Shown: positions 63,055 through 64,000 of the stretch, piece after piece | How positions within the stretch are numbered: position 1 is the first letter of the stretch | How the letters are laid out: each line of letters opens with the position of its first letter | From: Porphyromonas sp. | Lineage (GTDB): Bacteria; Bacteroidota; Bacteroidia; Bacteroidales; Porphyromonadaceae | DNA length: 64,000 nt | NCBI GenBank assembly: GCA_022772085.1 | Contig: JALFBN010000003.1 | Location: 186,001-250,000 of the forward strand | Direction: 5' to 3' | The notes under the pieces: generated by a model | Told to the model about the DNA's origin: nothing | What the model saw: only the letters and a program-made list of their open reading frames with translations | The model's database searches: none | Made by a program: the position numbers and the translations under genes

Positions 63055-64000
63055 ATGGAGATTAAACTTTTAGAAGTACAAAAGAAACTGAACATAGGAA
63101 TGGGTTCTATTAGAACATTCCTCGAAGAGAAAGGGATTGCAAAAAATGCAACCCCCAACACCCCCATTGACAGAAAGACCGCGCTATCTATCATCAACGA
63201 GTTTCGTTCCAAAATAGATAAAGAACAAGGAGAGAAACTTCTCGCCCTCTTCGAGACGGAAAGCGGGAAGGGAAGTTCAACGGCTCCCGCGACTGTCGAT
63301 GCCAAAGAAAAGCTTAGCGCCAAGCAAGATATAGTAGAACCCTACTCTCCATCCAACGTTACCGATCAAACTCCTACTCTAAAAGTATTAGGACACATCG
63401 ACGAAAGCGGTAAAGCTATCATGAATCAAACTCCTATCGAAATAGGAGTAGAACCCAACACAGCCTCTCCGGAAACTCCTAAAAAGAAGGCGACTACACA
63501 CGCAACAAAAAGTAGCAATACTCCTCAAGAGAAACCCGCCACAAAAGAAGTGAAAGGTGAATCCTCATCCGCAAAGAAGGCTCAACAAAAAGAAGAAGAT
63601 CCTAAGAAGGAAGCCTTCAAGCCTCAAGAAGAGACTAAGGAGCTCTCGAAAAAAGTGGATCATCCAAAGGAAAAAGAGACTGTTGCCCCCTCTAGGGAAG
63701 TAAAGGAGACATCAAAAGCAGAGGTACTACCCGAGAAAGAACCCCAAGAACAACCCAAGGAGACTGACAACGAACCCACCACTACTGCACCGGAAGTGGC
63801 TGATGCGCTCAGTGGCGATAATTCTGAAATCTATCGTCCCTCCAAGCGGAAAGAGATGGGAGTTACCGTTGTGGGCAAGATTGACCTCAGCACGATCAAC
63901 CCTCCGAAGAAAACGGAAAAGGGTGATCGCAACAAGGGACGACGCAAACGCATTGGATCTCAGGCTGTTGATGTCAAGAGCGAAGCAGCCAAAGGAATTG
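63055..64000 (+). CDS. infB: Translation initiation factor IF-2, 5' part only
   Basis: The ATG at 63055 (MEIKLLEVQKKLNIGMGSIR) opens a frame that runs off the window end. The first domain (IF2_N, about residues 1-60) is followed by a long Lys/Glu/Pro/Thr-rich linker, then PSKRKEMGVTVVGKIDLSTI near the end. The GTPase domain lies beyond the window. The track shows only a minus-strand shadow here because the ORF is incomplete. It follows nusA by 65 nt. Confidence 0.93.
   Translation, partial: MEIKLLEVQKKLNIGMGSIRTFLEEKGIAKNATPNTPIDRKTALSIINEFRSKIDKEQGEKLLALFETESGKGSSTAPATVDAKEKLSAKQDIVEPYSPSNVTDQTPTLKVLGHIDESGKAIMNQTPIEIGVEPNTASPETPKKKATTHATKSSNTPQEKPATKEVKGESSSAKKAQQKEEDPKKEAFKPQEETKELSKKVDHPKEKETVAPSREVKETSKAEVLPEKEPQEQPKETDNEPTTTAPEVADALSGDNSEIYRPSKRKEMGVTVVGKIDLSTINPPKKTEKGDRNKGRRKRIGSQAVDVKSEAAKGI

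Overview
The window looks like a chromosomal segment of a Bacteroidales bacterium, most likely a Porphyromonas related to P. crevioricanis. The Cas12a protein resembles the P. crevioricanis enzyme as I remember it. A surface LRR protein ends in a T9SS-type C-terminal domain, there is a FimA/Mfa1-like lipoprotein, the ATPase is of the bacterial V/A type with a DUF2764 gene, and several promoters match the Bacteroidetes form (TTTG, about 19 nt, TAnnTTTG). The genus is inferred from remembered family features, not from a search.

Layout. 1-1047: 3' end of mnmE. 1238-9270: an integrative mobilizable element with a multi-HTH regulator, tyrosine integrase, membrane protein, excisionase-like HTH, DUF3987 ATPase, zinc-finger/Toprim-like protein, MobC, relaxase and a coiled-coil membrane protein; a candidate oriT precedes mobC. 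9357-9388: a perfect palindromic terminator where this set meets an opposing operon. 9428-21264 (minus strand): hipB-hipS-hipT, then hsdM-hsdS-hsdR, a 29-codon small ORF and a 1395-aa membrane-anchored STAND-like NTPase, all tightly spaced. 21444-24260: a scrambled region with two direct repeats of about 275 bp that bracket a decayed hipB-hipS copy, an Mrr-type restriction enzyme and a hipB-like gene whose hipA is cut to 28 codons. 24706-31842: a complete type V-A CRISPR system (cas12a-cas4-cas1-cas2, promoter in the leader, 21 full repeats, 21 spacers and a truncated last repeat). 32066-64000: core genome, mostly minus strand: LRR-T9SS protein, cdd, OmpP1/FadL porin, Tyr/Gly-rich secreted protein, DUF4190 protein, lipoprotein, fimbrillin-like lipoprotein, V-type ATPase operon, msrAB, aroA, an MsbA-like ABC exporter, cdsA, ftsH, a glutamine amidotransferase-dipeptidase fusion and gyrB; then on the plus strand rimP-nusA-infB behind a leader with a hairpin and an intrinsic terminator.

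How it works together. From about 9.4 to 31.8 kb the window is a defence island: type I R-M, a STAND-like NTPase, a tripartite HipBST toxin-antitoxin, a type IV (Mrr) enzyme and Cas12a immunity. The most interesting unit is the minus-strand hipBST-hsdMSR-smORF-NTPase run. Its spacing (overlaps of 4, 11 and 17 nt, gaps of 4 and 8 nt) suggests one transcript in which a toxin-antitoxin module heads a restriction system and ends in a membrane-anchored sensor ATPase. The IME's left end lies just after mnmE; I could not find a convincing right attachment site, so whether the whole island travels with it is unresolved.
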